A stretch of DNA of 64,000 bases from Candidatus Woesearchaeota archaeon (GCA_018661705.1 JABJHR010000010.1:1-64000); one strand, 5' to 3'. Shown: positions 1-7,950, counted from the first letter of the stretch. Notes: generated by a model not told the origin, from the sequence alone. Made by a program: numbers and translations.

Positions 1-171
1 ACACCAGATCTTGTGCAGAAAATTGCAGATTATGATAAACAACATTTAGATGTTGGTATTGTTCCTATTATAAAAGATGGCCAATTCACTAGGGTTGGAA
101 CATATGATGCACAACCAGATGCATATGCTCAAAGACATCTTAAAACTATTGTTGAGTTCTTAGAGAAATAG
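1..171 (+). CDS. C-terminal end of an unrecognised protein (partial)
   Basis: Frame 1 is open from the window edge to a TAG at 169-171 and gives the last 56 residues of a protein that starts outside the window. The tail is hydrophilic, with an alternating strand-like stretch (DVGIVPIIKDGQF) followed by an amphipathic helix at the end. Codon use matches the neighbouring genes. No domain can be assigned from so short a piece. Confidence 0.7.
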   Translation, partial: TPDLVQKIADYDKQHLDVGIVPIIKDGQFTRVGTYDAQPDAYAQRHLKTIVEFLEK

Positions 172-229
172 ATTTATTTTCTTTCTTATTTACTTATTTT
201 GATTGTTTCTTAATTTTAATCTTAAAAAC

Positions 230-326
230 TCGTGAGTGACATGTCCTAACGGACCTAGTGTTGTAGAGTGACATGCAGTATAATACTCTTCAACAATTGC
301 GGATGCTCTTTTCTCACTAGGAATTT
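230..326 (+). repeat. Family C dispersed repeat, copy 1 (complete, uninterrupted)
   Basis: This is the reference copy of a roughly 95-nt intergenic repeat. It starts with GTGAGTGACATG, then has a small hairpin (GTCC-TAAC-GGAC), the motif CTAGTGTTGTAGAGT, a second stem (GTTGtaGAGT with ACTCttCAAC), then GCGGATGC and a tail CTTTTCTCACTAGGAAT. The two ends are partly inverted (GTGAG/CTCAC). Related copies lie near 4031, 39373, 40501, 52708 and 60062. The first hairpin changes in a compensatory way between copies, which suggests the structure matters. It lies between two plus-strand genes. Confidence 0.7.
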
Positions 327-392
327 CTTTTTTTTAGAATCTTTTCCCACCTATTCACAAACTTTTTATATTATCTTAATCAATTAAATCTT

Positions 393-1025
393 ATGGAACC
401 ACATATAAAAAAAACAATTGACTCTTACGATAAAACAGTTAAAGGTTATATTGAAAGAACTGATCCTTTATATCGGGAAGAAAGAGTTAAACTGTTTTTA
501 GATTTAATTGATCAAAACTCTGATGGAAAAGAAATTCTTGATATGGGCTGTGCCCAAGGCAGAGATGCTGAAAAACTAGTTGAAAAAGGTTATAACGTAA
601 CAGGAATTGATCTTTCTGAAAATTTTATAGAATTAGCTAGACAAAGAGTACCAAAAGCAGAGTTTAAATTAATGGACATGAGGAAATTAGAGTTTAATGA
701 CAAGAAATTTGATGGTGTTTGGGCAAGTGCTTCATTTGTTCATATTCCAAAACAAGATTTACTTAAAACTTTAAGTGAAGTTAAAAGAATCTTAAAAAAC
801 ACAGGCATTTTTTACATCTCAGTTAAATTAGGAGAAGGAGATGGAATTAAAGAAGATCCAAGGCATGAAAATGTAGAAAAGTATTGGGTATTTTTCATGG
901 AGGAGCAAATAAAAGAGTATCTAAATAAAGCAGGGTTTGAAATTGTTGATACTACATCTAATGACTCCAACAATAAACATGTGGACTATACTTGGCTAAA
1001 CTTATATTGTAAAAAGAAAAATTAA
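393..1025 (+). CDS. Class I SAM-dependent methyltransferase
   Basis: This 210-residue protein has a Rossmann-type methyltransferase fold. Motif I is ILDMGCAQG (residues 48-56), followed by an acidic end of strand 2 (GIDLSENF, D73) that would hold the ribose of S-adenosylmethionine. The later motifs are a post-II MDMRKLEF and motif IV FDGVWASASFVHI. The sequence resembles generic methyltransferases whose substrate cannot be read from sequence. There is no Shine-Dalgarno; an AT-rich box (CTTTTTATATTA) about 30 nt upstream suggests a leaderless transcript. It converges with the DJ-1-like gene, 5 nt away. The substrate is unknown. Confidence 0.85.
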   Translation: MEPHIKKTIDSYDKTVKGYIERTDPLYREERVKLFLDLIDQNSDGKEILDMGCAQGRDAEKLVEKGYNVTGIDLSENFIELARQRVPKAEFKLMDMRKLEFNDKKFDGVWASASFVHIPKQDLLKTLSEVKRILKNTGIFYISVKLGEGDGIKEDPRHENVEKYWVFFMEEQIKEYLNKAGFEIVDTTSNDSNNKHVDYTWLNLYCKKKN

Positions 1026-1030
1026 TAATT

Positions 1031-1543
1031 TTACTCTTTCAACATCTTAACAACTTCTTTTCCAAAGCTTTCAGCTGCTTCTGGTCCATTTCCTGTTATC
1101 ATGTTACCATCTCTGACAACTAATTCTTTTACATAATGTGCTTTGAATCTTTTAAATGCCTCAATTGCTTCAGGTGCTGGAAATACAGTTGCTTTTTTAT
1201 CTACAAGAAGTCCTGCTTGGGCTAATAACATTGGTGCAATACAAATTGCGCCTATCTTTTGTTGGTTTTCCCACGCAGTTTTTATTACATGATTAAATTC
1301 AGGTAAATTTCCAAGGCTTAATGCACTTGGACCACCAATTACAATAATAATGTCATAATTAAAAATAGTTACACTATCAATTGCATGTTCAGGCATAACT
1401 TTTCCACCAAATTTACCTATACATTCACTTTTTTCAGGAGCAGCTGTTTCTACTTCAATATGTGCTTTTTCTAGAACATCTTTTATTGGATTGTACTCTT
1501 GGTCTTGAAATCCTTTTTGTGAAATAATTAATAATGCTTTCAT
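1031..1543 (-). CDS. DJ-1/PfpI family protein
   Basis: The 170-residue protein has the DJ-1/PfpI fold throughout: an N-terminal strand MKALLIIS, the glycine turn IIVIGGPSAL and the nucleophile elbow GAICIAPMLLAQAGLL with C101. Family members act as deglycases, chaperone-like stress proteins or proteases. The usual His after the nucleophilic Cys is Ile here, so a PfpI-type triad is not obvious and the activity cannot be fixed. It lies upstream of nothing it obviously depends on and converges with the methyltransferase gene. Confidence 0.88.
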   Translation of the reverse strand: MKALLIISQKGFQDQEYNPIKDVLEKAHIEVETAAPEKSECIGKFGGKVMPEHAIDSVTIFNYDIIIVIGGPSALSLGNLPEFNHVIKTAWENQQKIGAICIAPMLLAQAGLLVDKKATVFPAPEAIEAFKRFKAHYVKELVVRDGNMITGNGPEAAESFGKEVVKMLKE

Positions 1544-1644
1544 TTTATGGCCTTATTTTTTAATTTGTAATTTAATTTTTTTATTTTTGAATTATTATTT
1601 TCACTTACAACTTCTTACTTCAAACTTACTACTTAAAACTTCCA

Positions 1645-2349
1645 TCAGTATCCTTCTACTTCTATTTTCTCCTTGTTTGCACCTTGTTTTAATAAAATGT
1701 CTTTTACACTTTTTATAAAACCTAAGGAACCACAGGAAAAATAATATGGTGTTTTGAAATCTTTTATCATTTTAGATAACTTTTTTTTATCTAATCTTCC
1801 AACAAAACCATATTCTGGATTTTTCTCGACTCTCGTATACGTTATAAAATAATTGAAATTTTTACTTTTTGTTTTAAGTTTTTCAAACTCTTCTCTAAAC
1901 ACCGTATCATTTGGATGTCTTTCACTAACTATTAACGTAATTTTTGTGTTTAATTTTTTGTCTCTAATATAGTTAACCATACATCTAAATGGCATTACTC
2001 CAAAACCACCTGCAATAAGAACAATTTCTTTCATTTTTTTTTCAAATATAAATCTTCCATAAGGCCCTTCAATATTCATTATGTCTCCTTTTTTTAACTC
2101 CATTACATAATTTGACATTAAACCTTTTGGGACTTTTCTGATCGTTAAATCCATGTATGTTTCTTGAGGTGAACTTGAAATAGAATAAGCTCTTTTAACA
2201 AGTTTATTGTCTTTTTCTACCTTTATTTCTGCAGTTAACATTACAAATTGTCCAGGTTTAAAGTTTATTATTTTACCCTCAAGGGGAACTAATCTAAAAG
2301 TTCTTGTTGTTTTTCCTTCTTGTATTAACTCTTTTATTTTGTACTCCAC
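1645..2349 (-). CDS. Ferredoxin-NAD(P)H reductase-like flavoprotein
   Basis: The 234-residue protein has the two-domain FNR layout. The N-terminal FAD barrel carries RAYSISSSP (R53, Y55, S56), which binds the flavin phosphate. The phosphate loop GPYGRF follows, then the NAD(P) domain starts with VLIAGGFGVMPFRCM and ends with a C-terminal segment (YFSCGSLGF) that packs on the nicotinamide. It should pass electrons between NAD(P)H and a ferredoxin or other iron-sulfur protein. The start is GTG, chosen because GAGGT sits 5-9 nt upstream. A small ferredoxin is encoded at 33232-33420 in this window, but a link is only a guess. Confidence 0.87.
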   Translation of the reverse strand: MEYKIKELIQEGKTTRTFRLVPLEGKIINFKPGQFVMLTAEIKVEKDNKLVKRAYSISSSPQETYMDLTIRKVPKGLMSNYVMELKKGDIMNIEGPYGRFIFEKKMKEIVLIAGGFGVMPFRCMVNYIRDKKLNTKITLIVSERHPNDTVFREEFEKLKTKSKNFNYFITYTRVEKNPEYGFVGRLDKKKLSKMIKDFKTPYYFSCGSLGFIKSVKDILLKQGANKEKIEVEGY

Positions 2350-2381
2350 TTTTACCTCTTTTAAGTTTTAGTGAACTTTTA

Positions 2382-3857
2382 TTATCCTTTTATTACACCT
2401 AATGGTTTAACTTTAACAACTAGATTACCGATACCTAAAGCATTGCTAACTCTTACAACTTCATCAATATCTTTGTAGACACCAGGTGATTCTTCTGCAA
2501 TTCCTCTCATTGATGCAGACTTAACCATTATATTCTTTTCAAGTAAATCTTTTTTAACTTTTTCACCATGGAATTGACGTAATGCTTCATGTCTGGACAT
2601 TACTCTTCCAGCACCGTGAGCAGTACTTGCAAAACTTACTTGTTCTGCTTTTTTTGTTCCAACTAAAACATAACTTGCAGTTCCCATACTTCCAGGAATT
2701 AAAACTGGTTGGCCGCTTGTTTTATAACAATCTGGAAGTTCTTCTCTGCCTGGTCCAAATGAACGTGTAGCACCTTTTCTGTGTACACAAAGTTTTTTAA
2801 TTTCTCCCTTTGCATCAGGATCATCAAGACTTCCTACAGTGTGTTTTTCCATTTTTGCAATATTATGACAAATATCATACACAACATTAAGGTCTGCATT
2901 TCCAAGAACTTTGTTAATACTCTCACGAACCCAATGAGTAATCATTTGTTTGTTTGCAAATGCATAATTAGCAGCTGCATTCATTGCTCCTAAATATTTC
3001 TGACCTAAATCAGAATTAATTGGTGCATTGATTAGTTCTCTGTCTGGTAAATTCTCAAAACCATATTTACCTTCCATCTCTTTAACATAATCACTTGCAA
3101 CTTGATGTCCTAGGCCTCTTGAACCACAATGAATCATGATTGTAACATTGCCTTTTTCGTCTACACCAAAGATTTTTGCAATTTTTGGATCAAATATTTC
3201 TTGAATTTCTTGTACTTCTAAGAAATGGTTTCCAGCTCCCAAACTTCCAAGCTGTGGCATTCCTCTTTTGAATGCTCTTTCTGAAACAGCATGTGGATCT
3301 CCTTTTAGGTTTCCAGAATCTTCTGTTTTTTCATAATCTTCTTTTTTACCATAACCTTCTTTAACAGCCCATTGTCCGCCGTTAGCAAGAACTTCTTGTA
3401 ACATATCTTTAGTAATTCTTCCCATCCTTCCTTTAGAACCAACTCCACTAGGAACATTCTTAAATATTTCTTCTACAATTGCTTCTCTGTTTTTAAGAAA
3501 CTCTGCAACAGGAATACTTGTGGATAATAATCTAACTGAACAATTAATATCATATCCAACTCCGCCTGGAGAAACGATTCCTTCATCTACATCAAACGCC
3601 GCAACTCCACCAATAGAAAAACCATTTGTGGTTTAGATAGCACATAGCTAAACTAAATATCCTTGATGAGCATCAGGCATAGCATATGATGCTCTCTGGA
3701 TTCCCTTAAGGCAAGCTACATTTGATATTTGTTGAATAGATTTATCTTTCTTAATTAATTCCATTAATTGATCAGACGCATAAACAATACCTGGAACATT
3801 CATGTTACCTGATTTAGGTATCTGCCAGGTGTTTTCAGCAATCTTTTTTATGTCCAT
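2382..3857 (-). CDS. rtcB: RtcB RNA ligase, frame interrupted by a 33-nt insertion
   Basis: RtcB joins 2',3'-cyclic phosphate and 5'-OH RNA ends and is the archaeal tRNA exon ligase. Residues 1-67 (3857-3657) match the N-terminus up to MPDAHQGY. The frame then meets TAG and TAA inside 33 nt (3656-3624) and resumes in the same frame at GFSIGGVAAFD through to VKPLGVIKG, including the metal-site segment GYDINC, GNHFLEV, CGSRGLGHQ and the guanylate-accepting His region. Deleting the 33 nt gives exactly 480 residues, the normal family length. An AGGAGG lies 9 nt before the ATG and a TATA-like box lies near 3898-3908. Nothing else is degraded, so this looks like a spliced or bypassed gene rather than a dead one. 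Archease, the RtcB cofactor, is two genes away. Confidence 0.9.
3624..3656 (-). other. 33-nt intron-like insertion in rtcB
   Basis: The insertion separates the conserved HQGY and GFSIGG of RtcB and contains two in-frame stops. Boundaries can slide by 2 nt because AT is repeated at both ends. Read on the minus strand, TTTAG (3657-3653) pairs with CTAAA (3636-3632). A 3-nt AUA bulge (3660-3658), a GG/CC helix and a 5-nt ACAAA bulge follow, and then AUCA pairs with UGGU in the flanking exons. Cutting after the second bulge base would restore the frame, as in a relaxed bulge-helix-bulge intron. This fold was done by eye. Confidence 0.55.
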
Positions 3858-3866
3858 TTTCTTAAA

Positions 3867-3909
3867 CCTCCTATTGAATCTATAGATATATAATTAATTT
3901 ATATAGTTT
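3867..3909 (-). promoter_or_regulatory. rtcB promoter and Shine-Dalgarno
   Basis: On the minus strand an AACTATATAAATT box (about 3896-3909) lies roughly 40-50 nt before the rtcB ATG, and AGGAGG (3867-3872) sits 9 nt before it. This is one of the clearest Shine-Dalgarno sites in the window. Confidence 0.55.
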
Positions 3910-3952
3910 GTGTTATAGTATATTCATAAAACAAGAATTAAACACTTAAGTA

Positions 3953-4008
3953 AAAGGGTGGCTGGGTGGGGGTTATTAGGGGAAGGTTAATCTTTTCTCA
4001 CGAATTTC
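3953..4008. repeat. Family G repeat, copy 1: G-quadruplex-type motif
   Basis: The plus strand carries four guanine runs (GGG, GGG, GGGGG, GGGG) with loops of 1-6 nt, then GGAAGGTTAATC and a tail TTTTCTCACGAATTTC. The same layout occurs at 63291-63340 and, less perfectly, at 33733-33790. It lies between the rtcB promoter and the end of the thymidylate synthase gene. Confidence 0.65.
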
Positions 4009-4030
4009 ATTTAAAATAAAATAAGAAAAA

Positions 4031-4060
4031 TAGTGAGTGACATGTCCTGACGGACCTAGT
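4031..4060 (+). repeat. Family C repeat, copy 2 (5' fragment)
   Basis: Only the first third of the family C repeat is present: TAGTGAGTGACATG, the hairpin GTCC-TGAC-GGAC and CTAGT. After this the sequence turns A-rich and runs into the 3' end of the thymidylate synthase gene. Confidence 0.65.
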
Positions 4061-4072
4061 AAAAAAAGAAAA

Positions 4073-5692
4073 TTAATCTCCATACTTTTCCTTAACCTTA
4101 TCCATCTTTTTTTGCGTCTCTATCTCTCCTCTTAACCTTCCTAAATATTCTTCATCCATATTTAGTGTGATGTATTTAGCAAGTAATGGGTATTTTTTAT
4201 CAATTTCTGCCCAGCAAAGTCTTGCAATTTTGATGTAAGAAATATGTCCCTGTACAGAACTTCTTAATCTAATAAAATGTTCTAGTTCTCTTAGGTTCCA
4301 TCTGAATAAAACCCTTACTCTAAATGCTAATGGGATAAAATATTGTGCTTCGTAAGGAAATTTTGTTTCTAACTTTTCATACAATGTTCTTGCTTTTTCC
4401 ATCACTGCAACATATTCTTCTTTTAGACCAAATTCAGTAATTTCATCTGGAATTTCATAACCAAGATGAGTGTTAAATATTTGGTTTGTTTGCGTGTTCA
4501 TTCTGTGTCTTTGGATGTCTCTAAATGCACCATAATCACAAACAATTTCAGTTGTAAAAAATGCATGTTCCCATGCTCGCATTGGTCTGTCAAATGCTCC
4601 TCTTCTTTTTACGTATTCATCAAATACTTTTTCTTTTTCTTCCCTTGGAAGTGCTTTAACTTCTGAATATACGTCGTTAAAACTTAATTGAGAATGTTCA
4701 TAAAGAATTGCAGCAATTATTTTATCTTCTGCATTTTCATCTACACAAATTGTTTTTACTGGTTTTATGTTTGGGTCTTCAGATGTTTTTGCTCCACTCA
4801 ATGTTGTTTGCACATCTTTTTTAAGAATAGATTGTGATAACTTTTTCATTTCTTTGTTTGTTTCAGAAATAAAATTATTATGTCCTGCAAACTGTAATAA
4901 TGTTGGACAAATTTTGCTTCCTTCTTCTAATAACTTTTGACCTACTTCTCTTGCTTCTGTTAATGGGTGTGATAATAATTTTCGAATTGCATGTTCTGCT
5001 GCTCTTGCGTTGAATGTAAAGCCCATTGCAGTTAAAGTTCCTGCAGGTAACAAATATCTAATAACATCGCAAACTTTTGCTTTGATTGAGTTTTCATAAG
5101 CTCTTTCATTAACTTCTACATCTCTTGGGTTTTTTGCTTTTACTTTTTCAGTTACAATTGGCAAAAACTTTTCATAAGTATCAAATAAAAGATGAACTAG
5201 TTCTCTAACTTCTCCTTGAAACTCAGAACTCATTAGTTTTGGATCCCAATAAAATACATTCTTATCAAAAACTTGGTATCTTGTTGATTTTTCTGTGTAA
5301 CTTCCTAGTCTGTTGTCTTCTAGGATTTTTGTAGCGACAATTGAAAGTTTGTCAATTGCAAATTTAATGGATGCATGTTCTGCAACACTTCCATGTCCAT
5401 AACCAACAACCCATTTTTCATGGAATTTCATTGCTTTTTGTTTTGCTTCTTGCATTGAAGCAGCATCCCCATACATATCACTTACTTTGTTAACATCTAG
5501 ATTTAAATCTCCACTTCCTAATAATTTTAATAAATTTCGTTTAAAAGAATTTGGACTTCTGCTAACATATGCAAATAAAACTGCAACAACTTCTTCTGGT
5601 AAGTTTTTGATGCAATAGATAGGATTTTCTATATCAGTAACATGTTTTTTTAGTAATACTTTTTCTTCTTCAGTAAACACTTCTTTTTCCAT
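4073..5692 (-). CDS. thyX: Two-domain ThyX-like FAD-dependent thymidylate synthase
   Basis: ThyX makes dTMP from dUMP using methylenetetrahydrofolate and flavin. The 539-residue protein is twice the usual 220-250. The first half has EHASIKFAIDKLS...EDNRLGSYTEKSTRY, the ThyX layout without the RHR signature. The second half has the full RHRMNTQTNQ motif and the later NLRELEHFIRLR helix. Both halves also carry an LLP/ARAAEH-type helix, so this is a tandem fusion in which one half may be catalytic and the other structural. The ATG at 5692 was chosen because AAGGGGGC lies just upstream and because the in-frame extension beyond it is a repetitive G/C-rich leader. Archease lies immediately upstream. 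Long archaeal relatives exist, but their exact activity is less certain. Confidence 0.8.
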   Translation of the reverse strand: MEKEVFTEEEKVLLKKHVTDIENPIYCIKNLPEEVVAVLFAYVSRSPNSFKRNLLKLLGSGDLNLDVNKVSDMYGDAASMQEAKQKAMKFHEKWVVGYGHGSVAEHASIKFAIDKLSIVATKILEDNRLGSYTEKSTRYQVFDKNVFYWDPKLMSSEFQGEVRELVHLLFDTYEKFLPIVTEKVKAKNPRDVEVNERAYENSIKAKVCDVIRYLLPAGTLTAMGFTFNARAAEHAIRKLLSHPLTEAREVGQKLLEEGSKICPTLLQFAGHNNFISETNKEMKKLSQSILKKDVQTTLSGAKTSEDPNIKPVKTICVDENAEDKIIAAILYEHSQLSFNDVYSEVKALPREEKEKVFDEYVKRRGAFDRPMRAWEHAFFTTEIVCDYGAFRDIQRHRMNTQTNQIFNTHLGYEIPDEITEFGLKEEYVAVMEKARTLYEKLETKFPYEAQYFIPLAFRVRVLFRWNLRELEHFIRLRSSVQGHISYIKIARLCWAEIDKKYPLLAKYITLNMDEEYLGRLRGEIETQKKMDKVKEKYGD

Positions 5693-5699
5693 TATTAAT

Positions 5700-5797
5700 G
5701 CCCCCTTTTGAAAGTTTGGAGGGTCCGGAAGGTGTGGAGGGGTTGGAAGTTTTACCTTCCAAACCTTCCCTGCCCTCCTAACCTTCCAAACCTTTCT
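5700..5797. repeat. Long imperfect hairpin, purine/pyrimidine arms, upstream of thyX
   Basis: The intergenic stretch between archease and thyX is unusually G+C-rich. One arm is made of repeats like GGAAGGTTTGGAAGG and the other of their complements (CTTCCAACCCCTCC), around a short GTAAAA loop when read on the minus strand. It forms the leader of the thyX transcript if both genes are co-transcribed. It could act as an RNA processing or translation-control hairpin. Confidence 0.6.
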
Positions 5798-5798
5798 A

Positions 5799-6206
5799 TC
5801 ATAAATCAACAACTACTTGCACAAAATCATCACAAATTTCCATTTCATTATATGTTACAGCTTTTACATCACCGCTAATTTCATATTTGTCAATTTCTGT
5901 GTCTCCGTAGATTTTAGCGTGTAACACTTTTCCTTCAATTTCCATTTTAATAACTTTGTGTAATAAAAATGATTCAGTATCAAGTAAAAATAACAATTCT
6001 TCTAGAAAGTTATATAATAATTGGCAATCATCATCGCCCGTTACATTAATTTCTTTGATAATCTGTGGACTAACTGATAAAGGATCTACCATAACATTAA
6101 ACATAGCAAGAGCTGCATTACTAAACTGCTCTTCCTTTGTCTTTCCAAAGGCTTTAAATTTACAATCTGCTGTATGATCTAGGTATTCAAATGGTTCTTC
6201 TGTCAT
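5799..6206 (-). CDS. Archease, RtcB activating protein
   Basis: Archease (135 residues, the usual size) speeds RtcB guanylylation and allows multiple turnover. The N-terminus FEYLDHTADCKFKAFGKTKEEQFSNAALAMFNVM is the family signature; the Asp/His/Asp cluster (DHTAD) forms part of the metal site. The middle LLYNFLEELLFLLDTESFLL and the C-terminal DVKAVTYNEMEI are also conserved. Its presence close to rtcB, with only thyX between, supports a shared RNA-ligation role. It probably shares a transcript with thyX, which follows 106 nt downstream across the hairpin leader. Confidence 0.93.
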   Translation of the reverse strand: MTEEPFEYLDHTADCKFKAFGKTKEEQFSNAALAMFNVMVDPLSVSPQIIKEINVTGDDDCQLLYNFLEELLFLLDTESFLLHKVIKMEIEGKVLHAKIYGDTEIDKYEISGDVKAVTYNEMEICDDFVQVVVDL

Positions 6207-6261
6207 AGAATATTGAATATATGAGGTATTTATATGTTTTATTAATGATTAGATGTTAATA

Positions 6262-6390
6262 TAGTAGTGGGTTTTGAGTAATGGGTTAGTTATGGGATTT
6301 GGTTATGGATTAATTAGTAATGAGAAAATACAGTTAGACTCATAACTACTTACTGATTACCCACTCAGAACTCATGACTCAAAATAATTT
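6262..6390. repeat. Imperfect inverted repeat upstream of archease
   Basis: Between the 227-aa gene and archease the left part (TTTTGAGTAATGGGTTAG, TTATGGG) is partly complementary to the right part (CATAACTA, ATTACCCACT, ATGACTCAAAA). The match is interrupted and may be a decayed hairpin. No coding potential is seen. Confidence 0.35.
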
Positions 6391-6402
6391 TAGAATTAAT
6401 AT

Positions 6403-7086
6403 CTACTTACTTGTTGCCGGAGGCAGATAAATTACCTTATTTTTAGGTCTGTTCCAATGGTTATATGCTTTAACAGCCATCATTATAACATATGGCATTG
6501 CTTCTACAACCTTTGATTCATCAATAATAGCATTAGGATTCTGTTTCCAAAGTGTTTGAGTAATATCTCTTGGCTCTGTAGGGAATGGATGTTTTGCAAA
6601 TCCAGATTTTTCAGATGGACACCAACTTGTCATTAATGTTTGATCAGTTTGTTGCATATTAGCATATAGGGCCGAGATTGCACCAGTTTCTAGCATTAGA
6701 ACAAGACCGAAGTCACTTGCTAATGTGGCTTTTGCTGGAGATGGTAATTCTATATAATCTCTTTCACTAGTTAACACCATGACAATTCCTCTTAGATTTT
6801 CATTACCAATATGTTCTCGAAGATGAGTTGTTGTAATACCTAATCTTATTTGAACACCTAAATATTCAGACTCAGATGGTTTTTCCAGTCTTCTAAATCC
6901 TTTTTCTTCAACCATATTACTTGGAAATCCTTCTGGAACAATTTTTCTGTATCTTTTTGAGCCATATAGTTCATCTTCAAGGAATTTAAACATAGGGAGA
7001 ACATGGCTGCTAGAACCGGTTGATCTATACATAGCTACTTCTCTGCTTATTACTTCTAAACTATCTTTAATTAAGTCTCGTGACAT
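6403..7086 (-). CDS. Uncharacterised protein, paralogue of the next upstream gene
   Basis: This 227-residue soluble protein has no family I recognise. It shares a pattern with the 233-aa protein at 7164-7865: YLGVQIRLGIT against DVQFHLGIIP, a LMLETGAISALY against LLFETGIIHLDY block, a WCPSE/WAPNS turn, and a C-terminal YVIMMAVKAYN / LVWLAALAYIT helix followed by a K-V-hydrophobic strand. It probably arose by duplication and divergence. A TATAAAGTTTATTA box (minus strand) lies about 30-40 nt before the ATG with no Shine-Dalgarno, so the transcript is probably leaderless or nearly so. Confidence 0.75.
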   Translation of the reverse strand: MSRDLIKDSLEVISREVAMYRSTGSSSHVLPMFKFLEDELYGSKRYRKIVPEGFPSNMVEEKGFRRLEKPSESEYLGVQIRLGITTTHLREHIGNENLRGIVMVLTSERDYIELPSPAKATLASDFGLVLMLETGAISALYANMQQTDQTLMTSWCPSEKSGFAKHPFPTEPRDITQTLWKQNPNAIIDESKVVEAMPYVIMMAVKAYNHWNRPKNKVIYLPPATSK

Positions 7087-7110
7087 GTATATAAGAATAA
7101 ATTCTCTATT

Positions 7111-7124
7111 TATAAAGTTTATTA
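7111..7124 (-). promoter_or_regulatory. TATA-type promoter AAACTTTATA
   Basis: On the minus strand the sequence reads TAATAAACTTTATA, 25-38 nt before the ATG of the 227-aa gene. The same block precedes the genes starting at 39256, 42741 and 49553, so it looks like the local consensus for TBP/TFB binding. Confidence 0.5.
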
Positions 7125-7163
7125 GTTTGGACTACTTGTAAGTAGTTATTGTCTGTTGTAAAT

Positions 7164-7865
7164 CTACTTTCCTTTGAAATTGACCCTGACAACTTTGCCT
7201 GTTGAATATCCCTCAGCAGTTATATAGGCAAGAGCTGCTAACCATACTAACTCATGAGTATTTCTAGTTCTTCCTGTTTCTAGGCCTTTATTGTTAGCTT
7301 TGAGTTGTCTAGGTAAGTAATTTAGGTTTGTTTTATTTTCTGGATATCTTGCACCCCATCTTTTGACATGTGAATTTGGGGCCCACACATAACCAGCTCT
7401 TGCATTAGTTTCAGAATTAATATAATCCAAATGAATAATGCCTGTTTCAAATAATAATATTTGTGATAAATCACGAAATGGTTTTTTTTGAGCAATTGTT
7501 TCTTCATCATCCGTCTCATCTATTTTAGTTGATATTGGTGAATGATAGTTTATTATGATCGCATTCATGTTTTTTTCTGCATCTTTCTGTTTTAGAGCCA
7601 AAGGTATTATTCCCAGATGGAACTGCACATCAGAATAACTTCCCATTGCATATTGTCTAATTTCTCTGTGGCTGTTTCCATTTATTATATGTTGCTTATC
7701 AACAGATAATGGGCTATTTTCAAACCATGAATTTGTTTGATATATTTGTTCAACAAACTTAATTAAAGCATCAGAAATTAATCTGTTTCTTTGAAATGAA
7801 ATAACATCATCACATCTACTATGGATTTCTCTTAAACACATTTCTAACATACTTGGCTTGTTCAT
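7164..7865 (-). CDS. Uncharacterised protein, paralogue of the 227-aa neighbour
   Basis: The protein has 233 residues, no signal peptide and no membrane segment. It is related over most of its length to the protein at 6403-7086 (see the aligned blocks there), with an N-terminal helical part, a central beta-rich part ending in SQILLFETGIIHLDY and a C-terminal helix-strand unit. Conserved Glu-Thr-Gly and the aromatic/Pro turn could line a site, but no known catalytic motif is visible. The gene is followed after 77 nt by its paralogue on the same strand. Function unknown. Confidence 0.72.
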   Translation of the reverse strand: MNKPSMLEMCLREIHSRCDDVISFQRNRLISDALIKFVEQIYQTNSWFENSPLSVDKQHIINGNSHREIRQYAMGSYSDVQFHLGIIPLALKQKDAEKNMNAIIINYHSPISTKIDETDDEETIAQKKPFRDLSQILLFETGIIHLDYINSETNARAGYVWAPNSHVKRWGARYPENKTNLNYLPRQLKANNKGLETGRTRNTHELVWLAALAYITAEGYSTGKVVRVNFKGK

Positions 7866-7950
7866 ATTTTAAAGATTGCTTTTATGTCTTTTAAATGTTT
7901 TGACCTATTTTTTGAGATAATCTTAACTTTTTTCCTATTTTTCTGATATA

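Noticed and set aside
3624-3656. Intein or ordinary pseudogene explanation for the broken rtcB
   Set aside because: Thirty-three nt is too short for an intein, and the frame and every conserved motif are kept on both sides, unlike a decaying gene.
5693-5812. N-terminal extension of thyX with repeated KVWKV
   Set aside because: It is translation of the G/C-rich hairpin; the ATG at 5692 has the ribosome-binding site and matches the family start.
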